48,149 bases of DNA from Planctomycetota bacterium. GTDB lineage: Bacteria > Planctomycetota > Planctomycetia > Pirellulales > Pirellulaceae. The notes under the pieces are model-generated. The model was given only the letters and a program-made list of their open reading frames with translations. It made no database searches and was not told the DNA's origin. Position 1 is the stretch's first letter; every line of letters begins with the position of its first letter. The stretch covers positions 1 to 48,149 of the forward strand of contig JAPLNL010000023.1 in NCBI GenBank assembly GCA_026692905.1. The letters are read 5' to 3'. The position numbers were made by a program, and so were the translations under genes. Of this stretch, positions 17,450 to 25,973 are shown piece by piece.

Positions 17450-17563
17450 CCGCTCCTTCAGAGCTCTGGATCAATCGGGGCGTAATACCTGGGGTTTCGT
17501 TCGCCATGCGAACTTTACCCCAGGCTAAAAAATCCCATCGCATTCGCGATTCAATCGCAGAAA
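17450..17563 (+). repeat. R4 repeat, copy a
   Basis: Begins CGCTCCTTCAGAGCTCT. It then forms a nested hairpin, CCTGGGGT (17488-17495) with ACCCCAGG (17517-17524), enclosing GTTCGC-CAT-GCGAAC (17499-17513). It ends with short ATCGCATTCGCGAT-type palindromes. R4 lies about 100 bp after R3. Confidence 0.85.
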
Positions 17564-17611
17564 GTTCATACGGATTAGTCGTGACGATATGCTAAGGGTA
17601 AGCATTCGTTA

Positions 17612-17715
17612 CTAGGGAGAATGAGGCTCCTGCCGAATCGTAGCGTCGTACGCTCGGCAGGAGCCTAGCTCTCCCGAAGGTTTTTAATGGAATTGGCAAG
17701 GCAAAGATGTTTGGA
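17612..17715 (-). mobile_element. Truncated MITE-like copy
   Basis: The core hairpin (GAGGCTCCTGCCGA and GCTCGGCAGGAGCCT) and the right subterminal sequence (AATGGAATTGGC, AAAGATGTTT) are present. The terminal inverted repeats are degraded or lost, so this is a decayed relative of the elements at 1.5, 25.7 and 28.3 kb. Confidence 0.7.
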
Positions 17716-17725
17716 GGTTTTTGCA

Positions 17726-18223
17726 CTACTCCGACTGTGCATTTCGGACTAACTCTCGGAAAGTAGGACGCAGAGAACTGTGTAAGAAACGTGAAAATGA
17801 TCCATCGAGTTTACGAATCGCGATCAACTCAACCACATCGGCAAAATCTTTGTGCGTGCGTCGAATATTCCCCGCGCCGCTGGCGATTTTCATTTCGATC
17901 AATAGCGATAGCTTTACGACCGAAAGGCCCTCTTTCTCTTCCACATTGAGCTCGCCCTCCGGTTCAGGAATAAACACCGCTGCTCCCTTTCCCGCTCTCT
18001 CGCCCGCAATCAAGAATTGAACCGCCACCCCACCAGGACTTCGAAACTCCTTGTTTTGTTCGTCCCACAGATACCCCTCTGCGACCAACAACTGCTTCAC
18101 CATTGCTCCATCGGATTGCTTAATGATCAAATTCAGATCGGTCGTATTTCGCTGATAACCGTGCATGCATCCGGCAACACCACCACAAATGGAATGAGCG
18201 ATATTCACTCCAGCGGACCGCAC
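17726..18223 (-). CDS. Nucleotidyltransferase-fold protein, possibly N-terminally decayed
   Basis: A 165-residue ORF from a GTG at 18223. The N-terminal segment, GGVAGCMHGYQRNTTDLNLII, resembles the GG..A...HG..R.T.DLDLL motif of MNT/DUF6036-type nucleotidyltransferases, some of which are parts of toxin-antitoxin or abortive-infection modules. One of the expected aspartates is asparagine (TDLN). The C-terminal part contains KLSLLIEMKIASG and KDFADVVELI, also seen in this group. The frame is open upstream only to a TAG at 18239-18241, and no ribosome site precedes the GTG. The gene may thus have lost its true start. No partner gene remains next to it. Confidence 0.6.
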   Translation of the reverse strand: MRSAGVNIAHSICGGVAGCMHGYQRNTTDLNLIIKQSDGAMVKQLLVAEGYLWDEQNKEFRSPGGVAVQFLIAGERAGKGAAVFIPEPEGELNVEEKEGLSVVKLSLLIEMKIASGAGNIRRTHKDFADVVELIAIRKLDGSFSRFLHSSLRPTFRELVRNAQSE

Positions 18224-18241
18224 GACGGAGCGTGCCTGCTA

Positions 18242-18304
18242 CTTTTTTGACCAAATCACCTTAAATTTGAACGGTTCTAGTCGATCGGCAGCCTGAAAAC
18301 AACC
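18242..18304 (-). pseudogene. Possible 3' remnant of a gene
   Basis: On the minus strand this stretch reads GCFQAADRLEPFKFKVIWSK(K) and ends at the TAG 18239-18241, in frame with the nucleotidyltransferase-like ORF. Upstream, the frame is interrupted by a stop inside the R1 repeat at 18303. It may be the tail of a partner gene cut by that repeat, or chance. Confidence 0.25.
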
Positions 18305-18367
18305 TTAGCACGACGCGCAAGCTAGTGATTCCATCATGAATTTCACTAGCTTGCGCGCCGTGCTAGG
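18303..18367. repeat. R1 inverted pair
   Basis: Two facing R1 copies, about 18304-18328 and 18342-18366, are separated by ~14 bp and can form a ~25-bp hairpin with one or two mismatches (GTCG versus GCCG). Beyond it, 18368-18595 shows no gene, RNA or clear promoter. Confidence 0.9.
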
Positions 18368-18595
18368 GCAATTCGGAACTCCCCGCTGGATTGAAAGCAT
18401 TTCCGCACGAATCGCACGTTGTTTGAGTACTTTCAACCTCAACATCCGCTCAACAACAAGCTGTGCGGGCGATTCCGTCCGTTCTACGCCACAGAGGCCA
18501 AAAAAATCACCTTAATCACCGTCGATCGATGGCGGATTGAGGTTTGCCATTGCATAATGTGCTATTGGTCCGATTCCCGTTCTCTAATTTGAGCC

Positions 18596-21500
18596 GTGAG
18601 AAAAAAGATGGAAGTTGCGAGTTACCCATTTGGGAAAAAGCACATTCTTATCCTGTGTTTGCTATTGGGATCTGGTGCTGCGAGTCCGATCCCGGTTTTG
18701 GCCGTCCAGTCGCCTGCTTCGGGGCCGGTGAAAGAAAAGGACCCCAAGCAAGTTCAGATCGAAGCGTTGCAAGCCCAAGCGGAAACGTTTTTTTCGAACA
18801 AAGCATGGGATCAAGCCAACGCGATTTGCCAACAAATTCTAGCCATCCATGATAAATCGGTGGCAGCCAACGTCATCCGTGGACGCGTGCTTTTGGGCAA
18901 AGGGGATTTCGCGGCTGCCGTCACCGAGTTTGACACGGGCCTCGAACTTCCGCAGCGCGATGAGTACGCGCTCGTTTCACGTGCCGACGCTTATGCTTTT
19001 CGATCGCGTGCCTTGTATGAACAAGGGATGTTCTTAAAGGCGATCAACAGCGCTTATCTTGGGACGCTCGAAAAATCAGATCACATCGGATGCCATTTCA
19101 ACCGAGCTCGAGCCTACATCGCCAGAGCCGAATTCGATCGATCGATCAACAGCCTCAACCGTGTCATTCAAATCGATCCCAAAAACTCAGAAGCGTACAG
19201 TTTGAGAGGGCACGTCTACACGCTCAAGCAGAACTACGACCAATCGATCGCAGATCAAAAGAAAGCCATCGAACTCGATGGGAAAAACGCTCTGGCGTTC
19301 GAACGTAGCGCAGTTGCCTACTTAGCAAAAAAAGACCCAGTGAATTCGAAAAAGGATTTGGAGGCCGCGTTCAAAATCGACCCCAACCTTCCCGAAGCGC
19401 TCTGCGACCGAGCCGTAGTTTTCGCGGCAAACAAGGATTACGTCCGCGCCAATGCAGATCTCGATGCAGCTCTCAACGTGAATCCCCGCAATGCACAAGC
19501 TCATTTCATTCGAAGCAAAATCTTCAAAGTGCAAGGCAACAATACCAGCGCACTCAAGTCATTGGACTTAGCTATTGCCGCAGGTGAAGATCCGAACATC
19601 TACTGCGAGCGTGGCAATCTCCAGTTGGAACTCAAAGAGGAGGAAAAAGCACTTAGCGATTTCAGCCGAGCGATTGAACTCAGTCCCAACATGCTGGCTG
19701 CTTACCAAGGTCGCTATAAGACCCACAAGAAGCTCGGGAATGCCGAACAAATGCAAGAAGACTTGCTCAAAGCCAAAGAGCTAACTCCCGCCAAAGCCGA
19801 AGAAAAGAAGAAGGGCGAGAAGAAGATTGAGCCTCCCATTCCCAAGTTCGTCGCCAAACCCAAACCAGTGGATCCTGCTAAGCTTCCGCAAACTTTGGCT
19901 TCGGCCAAGAAGATCGATAGCTTGGTGAATGCCAACTACGCAAAGTACAAAACAAAACCCAACAACGCATTGAACGACTATCAGTTTGTGCGCCGCGTTT
20001 ACTTGGATGCGACAGGCTCCATCCCAAACTTGCGAGACCTGAACAAGTTCATGATCTCGACCGATCCAGACAAACGCTCCAAATTGATCGATGAGCTTTT
20101 GAGCAGCGAAGGCTATTCAAGTCATTACTTTAACTATTGGGTCGACATTCTTCGCTATCGAGACTCTTTGAACAACAGTGTTCGAGGCGAGCCCTACCGA
20201 CAATGGATCAAACAGTCGCTCGCAGAAAACAAGACTTGGAATCGAATGACCTACGAAATGCTCAGCGCAGAAGGGCTCGTTTGGGACAACCCGGCTTCTG
20301 GTTACATGCAACGCGATCCGGGTATGCCACTGGACATCATGAACAATACCGTTCGGATTTTCCTTGGAACCCGAATCGGTTGCGCTCAGTGCCACAACCA
20401 TCCATTTGATCGTTGGACCCAAAAAGAGTTCTACGAAATGGCAGCCTTTACTTTCGGCACAAAAAACTCAACGCACGGTGGCGACAAGCGATTCTTCTCC
20501 GAGGACCCAGCCGTCCGTCTACGAGCGGAATACGACAAGATCGAGCAAGAGGAAGAAGATCGTCGAAACAATGGTTATGTTTTCGATCGTATGATCAGCA
20601 ACAACATGACGATCCTGAATGACGATATCAATGCCAAGATTCGGTTGCCGAAAGACTACGCCTACGAGGATTCTAAACCCGGCACCGTCGTCGAACCCAA
20701 AACGATTTTTGGAAAACCAGTCGAAATCAAAAAAGGCGAAGCGCCTCGAAAAGCCTTTGCTCGCTGGCTCGTCTCCAAAGACAATCCACGCTTCGCAAAA
20801 ACGATCGCCAACCGCCTTTGGAAACAACTCTTTGGCGTCGGTCAAATCGAGCCCGTCGATGACATGATGGATTCCACCGTGGCTGAAAACCCAGCCTTGA
20901 TGGACTTCCTCGAGTCGGAAATGAAGCGACTCGGTTTCGATATGAAAGAGTACATCCGAATCCTCATGCATACGGAAGTTTACCAACGCGAAGCCAGTGG
21001 AACAGAGCTCGTCTCCGAGGAACAATACCACTTCCCTGGCCCAGTGCTCCGTCGCATGACGGCGGAACAAGTCTGGGATTCATTCCTGACCCTCACAGCC
21101 GATTCGATCGAGTACCGAGAGCAACCCGCTAGCCTTCGTACTCAAGTGGTCAAGCTGGATCTAACGAAAGCAAAAGCCATCGAAGTTGTCCGCGCTGAAC
21201 GTGAAGGTGGAAAGGTCGACAATCAAGCGAACGCCAACAAGGGCAAATTTCAGTTCAAAGGCCAGTTCATGGCTAGAGCATCAGAGCTGCCGTCGCCACT
21301 GCCACCAGACCACTTCATCCGTCTTTTCGGTCAATCGGATCGCGAGTTGATTTCGAACTCGAACAAGTCTGGATCGGTACCTCAAATCCTGATGATGTTC
21401 AATGGGCCGATGTCCCACAAGCTTCTTGAAAAGGATTCGACCATTTACAACAGCATCATTCGCAAAAAGACGATCCACGAAGGGATACGAACGGTGTTCC

Positions 21501-21637
21501 TCACTATCTTGAACCGTCCACCCGATGCCGATGAGTTGGCGTTGGCTGTTGGTGAAGTCAAAGAAGATGGCCCCGTCGGCTATGGTAACGTGGTATGGTC
21601 CCTTTTGAACACCCGCGAATTCCTCTTCATTCAGTAA
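18596..21637 (+). CDS. TPR-DUF1549-DUF1553 exported protein
   Basis: A 1013-residue protein, start at GTG 18596 (an ATG at 18608 is possible). A signal peptide (ILILCLLLGSGAASPIPVLA) is followed by about ten TPR units to residue ~400, then a Lys/Pro-rich linker. DUF1549 follows (DYQFVRRVYLDATGSIPN; GTRIGCAQCHNHPFDRWT), containing a CxxCH heme-type motif at Cys596-His600. DUF1553 is C-terminal (RKAFARWLVSKDNPRFAKTI; LMHTEVYQREAS). DUF1549/1553 proteins are abundant in planctomycetes and usually carry a cytochrome-c-like or Ig-like N-terminus; a TPR array is less usual. Their biochemistry is unknown. It is 13 bp before the DUF1501 gene, the standard partner. Confidence 0.93.
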   Translation: MRKKMEVASYPFGKKHILILCLLLGSGAASPIPVLAVQSPASGPVKEKDPKQVQIEALQAQAETFFSNKAWDQANAICQQILAIHDKSVAANVIRGRVLLGKGDFAAAVTEFDTGLELPQRDEYALVSRADAYAFRSRALYEQGMFLKAINSAYLGTLEKSDHIGCHFNRARAYIARAEFDRSINSLNRVIQIDPKNSEAYSLRGHVYTLKQNYDQSIADQKKAIELDGKNALAFERSAVAYLAKKDPVNSKKDLEAAFKIDPNLPEALCDRAVVFAANKDYVRANADLDAALNVNPRNAQAHFIRSKIFKVQGNNTSALKSLDLAIAAGEDPNIYCERGNLQLELKEEEKALSDFSRAIELSPNMLAAYQGRYKTHKKLGNAEQMQEDLLKAKELTPAKAEEKKKGEKKIEPPIPKFVAKPKPVDPAKLPQTLASAKKIDSLVNANYAKYKTKPNNALNDYQFVRRVYLDATGSIPNLRDLNKFMISTDPDKRSKLIDELLSSEGYSSHYFNYWVDILRYRDSLNNSVRGEPYRQWIKQSLAENKTWNRMTYEMLSAEGLVWDNPASGYMQRDPGMPLDIMNNTVRIFLGTRIGCAQCHNHPFDRWTQKEFYEMAAFTFGTKNSTHGGDKRFFSEDPAVRLRAEYDKIEQEEEDRRNNGYVFDRMISNNMTILNDDINAKIRLPKDYAYEDSKPGTVVEPKTIFGKPVEIKKGEAPRKAFARWLVSKDNPRFAKTIANRLWKQLFGVGQIEPVDDMMDSTVAENPALMDFLESEMKRLGFDMKEYIRILMHTEVYQREASGTELVSEEQYHFPGPVLRRMTAEQVWDSFLTLTADSIEYREQPASLRTQVVKLDLTKAKAIEVVRAEREGGKVDNQANANKGKFQFKGQFMARASELPSPLPPDHFIRLFGQSDRELISNSNKSGSVPQILMMFNGPMSHKLLEKDSTIYNSIIRKKTIHEGIRTVFLTILNRPPDADELALAVGEVKEDGPVGYGNVVWSLLNTREFLFIQ

Positions 21638-21650
21638 GGATTAAATTATC

Positions 21651-22940
21651 ATGAAAGATTCAGTACGCATGTTGAATTCGCAAGATCGACGTCTCTTTTT
21701 GAGCTCGGCCGCGTTTGCTTCGCTTGGTGTCAGCCTCTTCCCCCGCCTCGACAACGCGGTGGTGGCAGCTGAAAAATCGAGCCCAGGTAAAGCCAAGCGA
21801 ATCATTTATCTGTTCATGGCTGGTGGGATGAGTCACATCGACACGTTCGACTTAAAGCCAGGGCATGAGAATCAAGGGTCAACGAAAGGGATCGCGACCT
21901 CGGTGACTGGCTGTCAGATCAGCCAACACTTGCCAGTGCTCGCCTCGCAATTTGACAAGATGGCGGTGATTCGCTCCATGAACACCCAGACCGGTGACCA
22001 TGAGGCGGGCGAATACTTGATGCGAACTAGCTACGAAGCAATCGCAACGGAACGCCACCCCTCGATTGGTCCCTGGATGCAAAAGCTCTTGGGACGAAAA
22101 AGCAAATCGTTGCCGGATACCGTCATGATCAGCCCATCGGGACAACACCCAGGGCCTGGCTTCTTTGATCCCTCGATGAGCCCACTGCCGATCGCTGATC
22201 CAAATCGGGGTCTTGAAAACACGAAGCCACCTGCATATTTGAGCGACAAGTCGTTTGATAAACGAATCGAACTGATCAATCGATTCGATAGCAAGTTCCA
22301 AAAGAAGTATAAGGACCATGGCATTAAAACTTATACGGATCTTTATTCCGAGGCCACAGCGTTGCTCGCCAGCGACGAGTTGGTTGCATTCGACCTCAAT
22401 AAAGAGAAGAACGAAGATCGCGATCGATATGGTCGGGACCCGTTTGGTCAAGGATGTCTTTTGGCTCGACGCTTGATCGAGAACAACGTTCGCTGTGTGG
22501 AAGTGACCTGCGGCGGCTGGGATATGCATACGGCCATATTCAATGGAGGCACCCTGCCTGCGCGGGCGGCCATGATGGACAAAGCGGTTGGGAATTTGAT
22601 CAAGGATTTGTCGGAACGAGGATTGTTGCAGGACACGTTGATCGTATTGACTACGGAGTTTGGTCGTTCGCCAGCGATCAACTACAATGTAGGCCGCGAT
22701 CACCACCCAGCTGTGTTTTCCTCGATGCTCGCTGGCGCTGGTGTTCGGGGTGGTCAGTTTTATGGGGCCTCGGATGCAGCCGGATTCGGTGTCGATAAAG
22801 ATGGCGTATCACCAGCCGACTTCAACGCGACGATTGCGAAATTGTTGGGGTTATCGTTGGACGAGATCGTCATTTCGCCAACCGGTCGCCCGTTCAAGGT
22901 TGCCAACGAAGGCAAGCCGATCTCCGCGATCCTAAGTTAG
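21651..22940 (+). CDS. DUF1501 domain protein
   Basis: A 429-residue protein of the DUF1501 family, which has an alkaline-phosphatase/sulfatase-like fold and is nearly always encoded after a DUF1549/DUF1553 gene. The N-terminus, DRRLFLSSAAFASLGVSLF, looks like a twin-arginine-type export signal. Family motifs include YLFMAGGMSHIDTFDLKPG, GDHEAGEYLMRTSYEA, GGWDMHTAIF, VLTTEFGRSPAIN and GRDHHPAVFSSMLAGAG. An AAGGA ten bases upstream supports the ATG at 21651. Together with the preceding gene it probably forms an exported or outer-surface complex; the substrate is unknown. Confidence 0.93.
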   Translation: MKDSVRMLNSQDRRLFLSSAAFASLGVSLFPRLDNAVVAAEKSSPGKAKRIIYLFMAGGMSHIDTFDLKPGHENQGSTKGIATSVTGCQISQHLPVLASQFDKMAVIRSMNTQTGDHEAGEYLMRTSYEAIATERHPSIGPWMQKLLGRKSKSLPDTVMISPSGQHPGPGFFDPSMSPLPIADPNRGLENTKPPAYLSDKSFDKRIELINRFDSKFQKKYKDHGIKTYTDLYSEATALLASDELVAFDLNKEKNEDRDRYGRDPFGQGCLLARRLIENNVRCVEVTCGGWDMHTAIFNGGTLPARAAMMDKAVGNLIKDLSERGLLQDTLIVLTTEFGRSPAINYNVGRDHHPAVFSSMLAGAGVRGGQFYGASDAAGFGVDKDGVSPADFNATIAKLLGLSLDEIVISPTGRPFKVANEGKPISAILS

Positions 22941-23110
22941 CGTAAAGCGATTGTCTCAATCGAGTGTAGAGCGATTGTCTCAATCGCTTTGAGGGCACTT
23001 CAGGTCCATTTTGCTGAAACGGACCTGAAGCGATTGAAACGTCGTATTGCGATTTCGGTTTCTTACTTCCGGGGCGATTGAGGACAATCGTTTTACACTC
23101 GTAAACCGTA
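22941..23110. repeat. R5 inverted repeat cluster
   Basis: Two direct copies of AGCGATTGTCTCAATCG lie at about 22945 and 22969. An inverted relative (CGATTGAGGACAATCG) lies at about 23076, and another lies outside the cluster near 23223. Between them is a perfect 10-bp stem, CTTCAGGTCC and GGACCTGAAG, around 22999-23031. The cluster starts right after the DUF1501 stop and might serve as a terminator. Confidence 0.8.
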
Positions 23111-23123
23111 CTAACCTTCTGCG

Positions 23124-23197
23124 ATAGAATCGCGAATGCGATGGGATTTTCCAGCCTGGGGTAAAGTTCGCACAGCGAACGAAACCCAGATCCCATG
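23124..23197 (-). repeat. R4 repeat, solitary inverted copy
   Basis: The complement of R4: GCGATAGAATCGCGAATGCG, then CCTGGGGTAAAGTTCGC with GCGAACGAAACCCAG. No R3 half lies beside it. The remainder up to the PhoD gene shows one further R5-like palindrome and no gene. Confidence 0.8.
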
Positions 23198-23367
23198 CTT
23201 ATTGCAACCTAACAGCTCAGCAACGATTGAGGACAATCGTGCGACACTGTTCGAAAAATTCATTCAATCTAAACAGAACCATCACTCAGTTTGGTAGATG
23301 GAGGCGATAAAATAAAATACCTTAACAAGTACACCACTGCTCCACCTTTCCACCCTTGAAAATCCCC

Positions 23368-24978
23368 ATGTTTGACCTCTCGCGAATCTCGAACGCTGTA
23401 CGATACGAAGGCGGTGTCTCTCGACGACTTGTTCTTGCTTACGGTGCCGCGCTGGCTGGACTACCGCTCGTCACATCTCGCTTGGCCGCAGCCGATCGCA
23501 AGGTCGCTTTTGAAAGCAATCCCTTTTCCCTCGGGGTGGCTTCTGGAGACCCAGATGCGACGAGCGTTGTTCTCTGGACCAAGCTTGCACCGGATCCGAC
23601 CGCACCCAGCGGCGGCATGAAGACCGAAATGGTCTCCGTCGCGTGGGAGATCGCTGAGGATGAAGCCATGAGCAAAATCGTTCAGAGCGGCAATGCCATT
23701 GCTACGCCCCAACTAGGCCATTCGGTGCACATCGAGGTAAACGGTTTGAAGCCAGCTCGTTGGTATTGGTATCGATTCAAGGCAGGGGATGCCGTAAGTC
23801 CGATTGGTCGAACACGCACACTTCCCGATGCCAACGTGGAACCGGAGTCGCTGCGGTTTGCTTTTGCTTCTTGCCAACACTATGAACAAGGATTGTTTAC
23901 GGCTTACGAGCAAATGGCCAAGGACGATCTCGACTTGGTAATCCATTTAGGGGATTACATTTATGAATATCCAGGTGCAGACAATCGTGTTCGCAAGCAT
24001 AGCGGACCGGCCGACGGCAAGATCAAAACGTTAGACGATTACCGATTGCGACATATGCAATACCGCTCGGATGCTCTACTTCATGGCATGCACGCACAGT
24101 GCCCTTGGTTTGTGACTTGGGATGACCATGAGTTTGATAACAACTATGCCAACGACATCCAAGAAGAGCAAAAGAACGACAAACTCAAAGCGGACCCAGT
24201 TGACTTCTTGGTACAACGCGCTGCCGCCTACCAAGCCTACTATGAGATGATGCCACTGCGTAGGCAGACGTTACCTCAAGGCCCAGACATGACGATCTAT
24301 CGCAAAGCATCGTTCGGTCGCTTGGCTGAGTTCTTTGTTTTGGATACACGCCAATATCGCACCGATCAACCCAATGGTGATGGCCTAAAGCCACTGAGCG
24401 AGGAAGCTTGGAAGCCATCCAATTCGCTATTGGGCAAGCAGCAGCGAGGTTGGCTCGACCGCAGTTTGCTCGAATCAACAGCGACATGGAATGTGCTTGC
24501 CCAGCAAGTCATGTTTGCGATGGTCGAAATCAGCTTGCGAGATCGAAGCGGCTTTTCGATGGACCAATGGCCAGGAGCGGCCCACGAACGGTTGGCCTTG
24601 ATGAAGTTCATTGCCGACCGCAAAATTCCGAATCCAGTTGTCATCACAGGGGACATCCACGCCAACTGGGTCAATGACTTGAGGGTCGACGATAGGCAAG
24701 CGGATAGCCCTGTTGTTGCGACCGAGTTTGTGGGTACCAGCATTTCTAGCGGAGGTAATGGTCCGAAAGAAGTGAAGAATTTGGATAAGCTTATGGCGAA
24801 TAACGCTTGCGTCAAATTTCACAATCAAGAACGAGGCTATGTTCGCTGTGTGGTGACGCCGGACAAGTGGACGAGCGACTATGTTGTGGTCGCGGATGTG
24901 AAGACAGCGGGCGGTACCGCATTGACTCGAGCGTCTTATACGGTGGAAGCCGGCCTACCGGGGGCTCAGTTGTCTTAG
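23368..24978 (+). CDS. phoD: PhoD-type alkaline phosphatase/phosphodiesterase
   Basis: A 536-residue exported metallophosphoesterase (ATG 23368; a TTG at 23356 is possible). The N-terminus has SRRLVLAYGAALAGLPL, a twin-arginine-like signal, as expected for PhoD enzymes, which fold in the cytoplasm with Fe/Ca cofactors and hydrolyse phosphate mono- and diesters outside. An N-terminal beta-sandwich domain (NPFSLGVASGDPDATSVVLWT) precedes the catalytic domain. Metal-site motifs are FAFASCQHYE, IHLGDYIYEY (Asp196), WDDHEFDNNYAND and ITGDIHANWV. It may be induced by phosphate starvation, but no Pho box was recognised. It is separated from the DUF1501 gene by repeats and is probably transcribed alone. 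Confidence 0.93.
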   Translation: MFDLSRISNAVRYEGGVSRRLVLAYGAALAGLPLVTSRLAAADRKVAFESNPFSLGVASGDPDATSVVLWTKLAPDPTAPSGGMKTEMVSVAWEIAEDEAMSKIVQSGNAIATPQLGHSVHIEVNGLKPARWYWYRFKAGDAVSPIGRTRTLPDANVEPESLRFAFASCQHYEQGLFTAYEQMAKDDLDLVIHLGDYIYEYPGADNRVRKHSGPADGKIKTLDDYRLRHMQYRSDALLHGMHAQCPWFVTWDDHEFDNNYANDIQEEQKNDKLKADPVDFLVQRAAAYQAYYEMMPLRRQTLPQGPDMTIYRKASFGRLAEFFVLDTRQYRTDQPNGDGLKPLSEEAWKPSNSLLGKQQRGWLDRSLLESTATWNVLAQQVMFAMVEISLRDRSGFSMDQWPGAAHERLALMKFIADRKIPNPVVITGDIHANWVNDLRVDDRQADSPVVATEFVGTSISSGGNGPKEVKNLDKLMANNACVKFHNQERGYVRCVVTPDKWTSDYVVVADVKTAGGTALTRASYTVEAGLPGAQLS

Positions 24979-25000
24979 TCAAACGGCGTATTCCGATATC

Positions 25001-25062
25001 GCTAGCACGACGCGCAAGCTAGTGAAATGAGTTCCAAATTCACTAGCTTGCGCGTCGTGCTA
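25001..25062. repeat. R1 inverted pair
   Basis: Facing R1 copies at about 25001-25023 and 25040-25061 can form a stem of over 20 bp with a ~16-bp loop, starting 22 bp after the phoD stop. The right copy falls within an apparent N-terminal extension of the next gene and produces the spurious peptide FTSLRVV. Confidence 0.9.
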
Positions 25063-25212
25063 CAGATAGTAATCAGGCCGCCGCTCGCCTTAGTACGCCT
25101 GCGGCTGACTGTGAAACGACCCGCATCTTTGCCCTTCTATTCTTTTCCATTACAATTCTTTGCCAACGACCATTTGGAATCCATCTCTCAAATCAGTAAG
25201 CAAAGAAACAGC

Positions 25213-25692
25213 ATGAACGCAATTAGCAAGAACACGATTGCAACGATCGCGTACGCGAAGCAAATTTTGGCGGATATCGATGACAGCAGCATGTGTCAGC
25301 AACCGTCTGGGCTCAACCATCCTGCGTGGTTGTTGCTGCATTTGGCGACGGCAGCCGACTACGCATCGAGCTTACTGGGCGGCCAAGGTGTTTGTCCCGC
25401 GGGGTGGAATGCGTTGGCGGATACCAAGAAACCACAAACTCAAACACGCAGCGATTACCCATCGAAAGACGAATTGGTCAGCAACTTCGAAGCGGCCTTT
25501 CAGCACGCTGCGGACCTATATGAGAAATCCAGCGACGAGGATTTGAACAAGCAGCAAAAGTTAGGGTTTTTCGAAACAGAGCTGCCAACCGTTGGGGACA
25601 TGGCGACATTCTTGCTGATTGCCCACACCAATCTACATTTGGGGCAACTATCAGCATGGCGCCGTGCGACGGGCAAGGCACCGTTGTTCTAA
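25213..25692 (+). CDS. DinB family protein
   Basis: A 159-residue four-helix protein of the DinB/YfiT-like superfamily, metal-binding proteins, some of which are thiol transferases; the role of this one is unknown. The start is set at the ATG 25213, because the open frame upstream to 25027 is made from the R1 repeat. Candidate metal-ligand histidines are His36 and His43 in GLNHPAWLLLHL, and those in AHTNLHLGQLSAWRRATG near the C-terminus, the typical positions. It ends LGQLSAWRRATGKAPLF, a common family ending. It stands alone, facing an SDR gene across a MITE-like element. Confidence 0.88.
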   Translation: MNAISKNTIATIAYAKQILADIDDSSMCQQPSGLNHPAWLLLHLATAADYASSLLGGQGVCPAGWNALADTKKPQTQTRSDYPSKDELVSNFEAAFQHAADLYEKSSDEDLNKQQKLGFFETELPTVGDMATFLLIAHTNLHLGQLSAWRRATGKAPLF

Positions 25693-25748
25693 GAAGCCGT
25701 ATCGCTTTCTCATTGGAATTGCTTGCAATTTCATCGGGAGTGCGAGGC

Positions 25749-25905
25749 CACCGCTGTAAACATGTTTCCAACGAGTTTACTTAAGCAATTCATTGCTCGG
25801 GAGGGTGAGGCTCCTGCCGAACCTTTGCACCGTCGGCTCGGCAGGAGCCTCGCCCTCCCTAGGGTTTTCAATGGAATTGACTTTGCAAAGATGTTCACAG
25901 CGGTG
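25749..25905 (-). mobile_element. MITE-like element, copy 2
   Basis: A 157-bp element in reverse orientation relative to copy 1. The termini are CACCGCTGTAAACA (25749-25762) and TGTTCACAGCGGTG (25892-25905), with one mismatch. The core is the GAGGCTCCTGCCGAACC/GGCTCGGCAGGAGCCTC hairpin. The flanking nine bases are GTGCGAGGC and GTGCCGAGC, similar but not identical, so the target duplication is imperfect. It sits between two converging genes. Confidence 0.85.
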
Positions 25906-25973
25906 GTGCCGAGCTATTTACGCATTAAGCAATGTTTTGTTGGGTTATCAAAGTGACTGTCATCTTGGACCTA

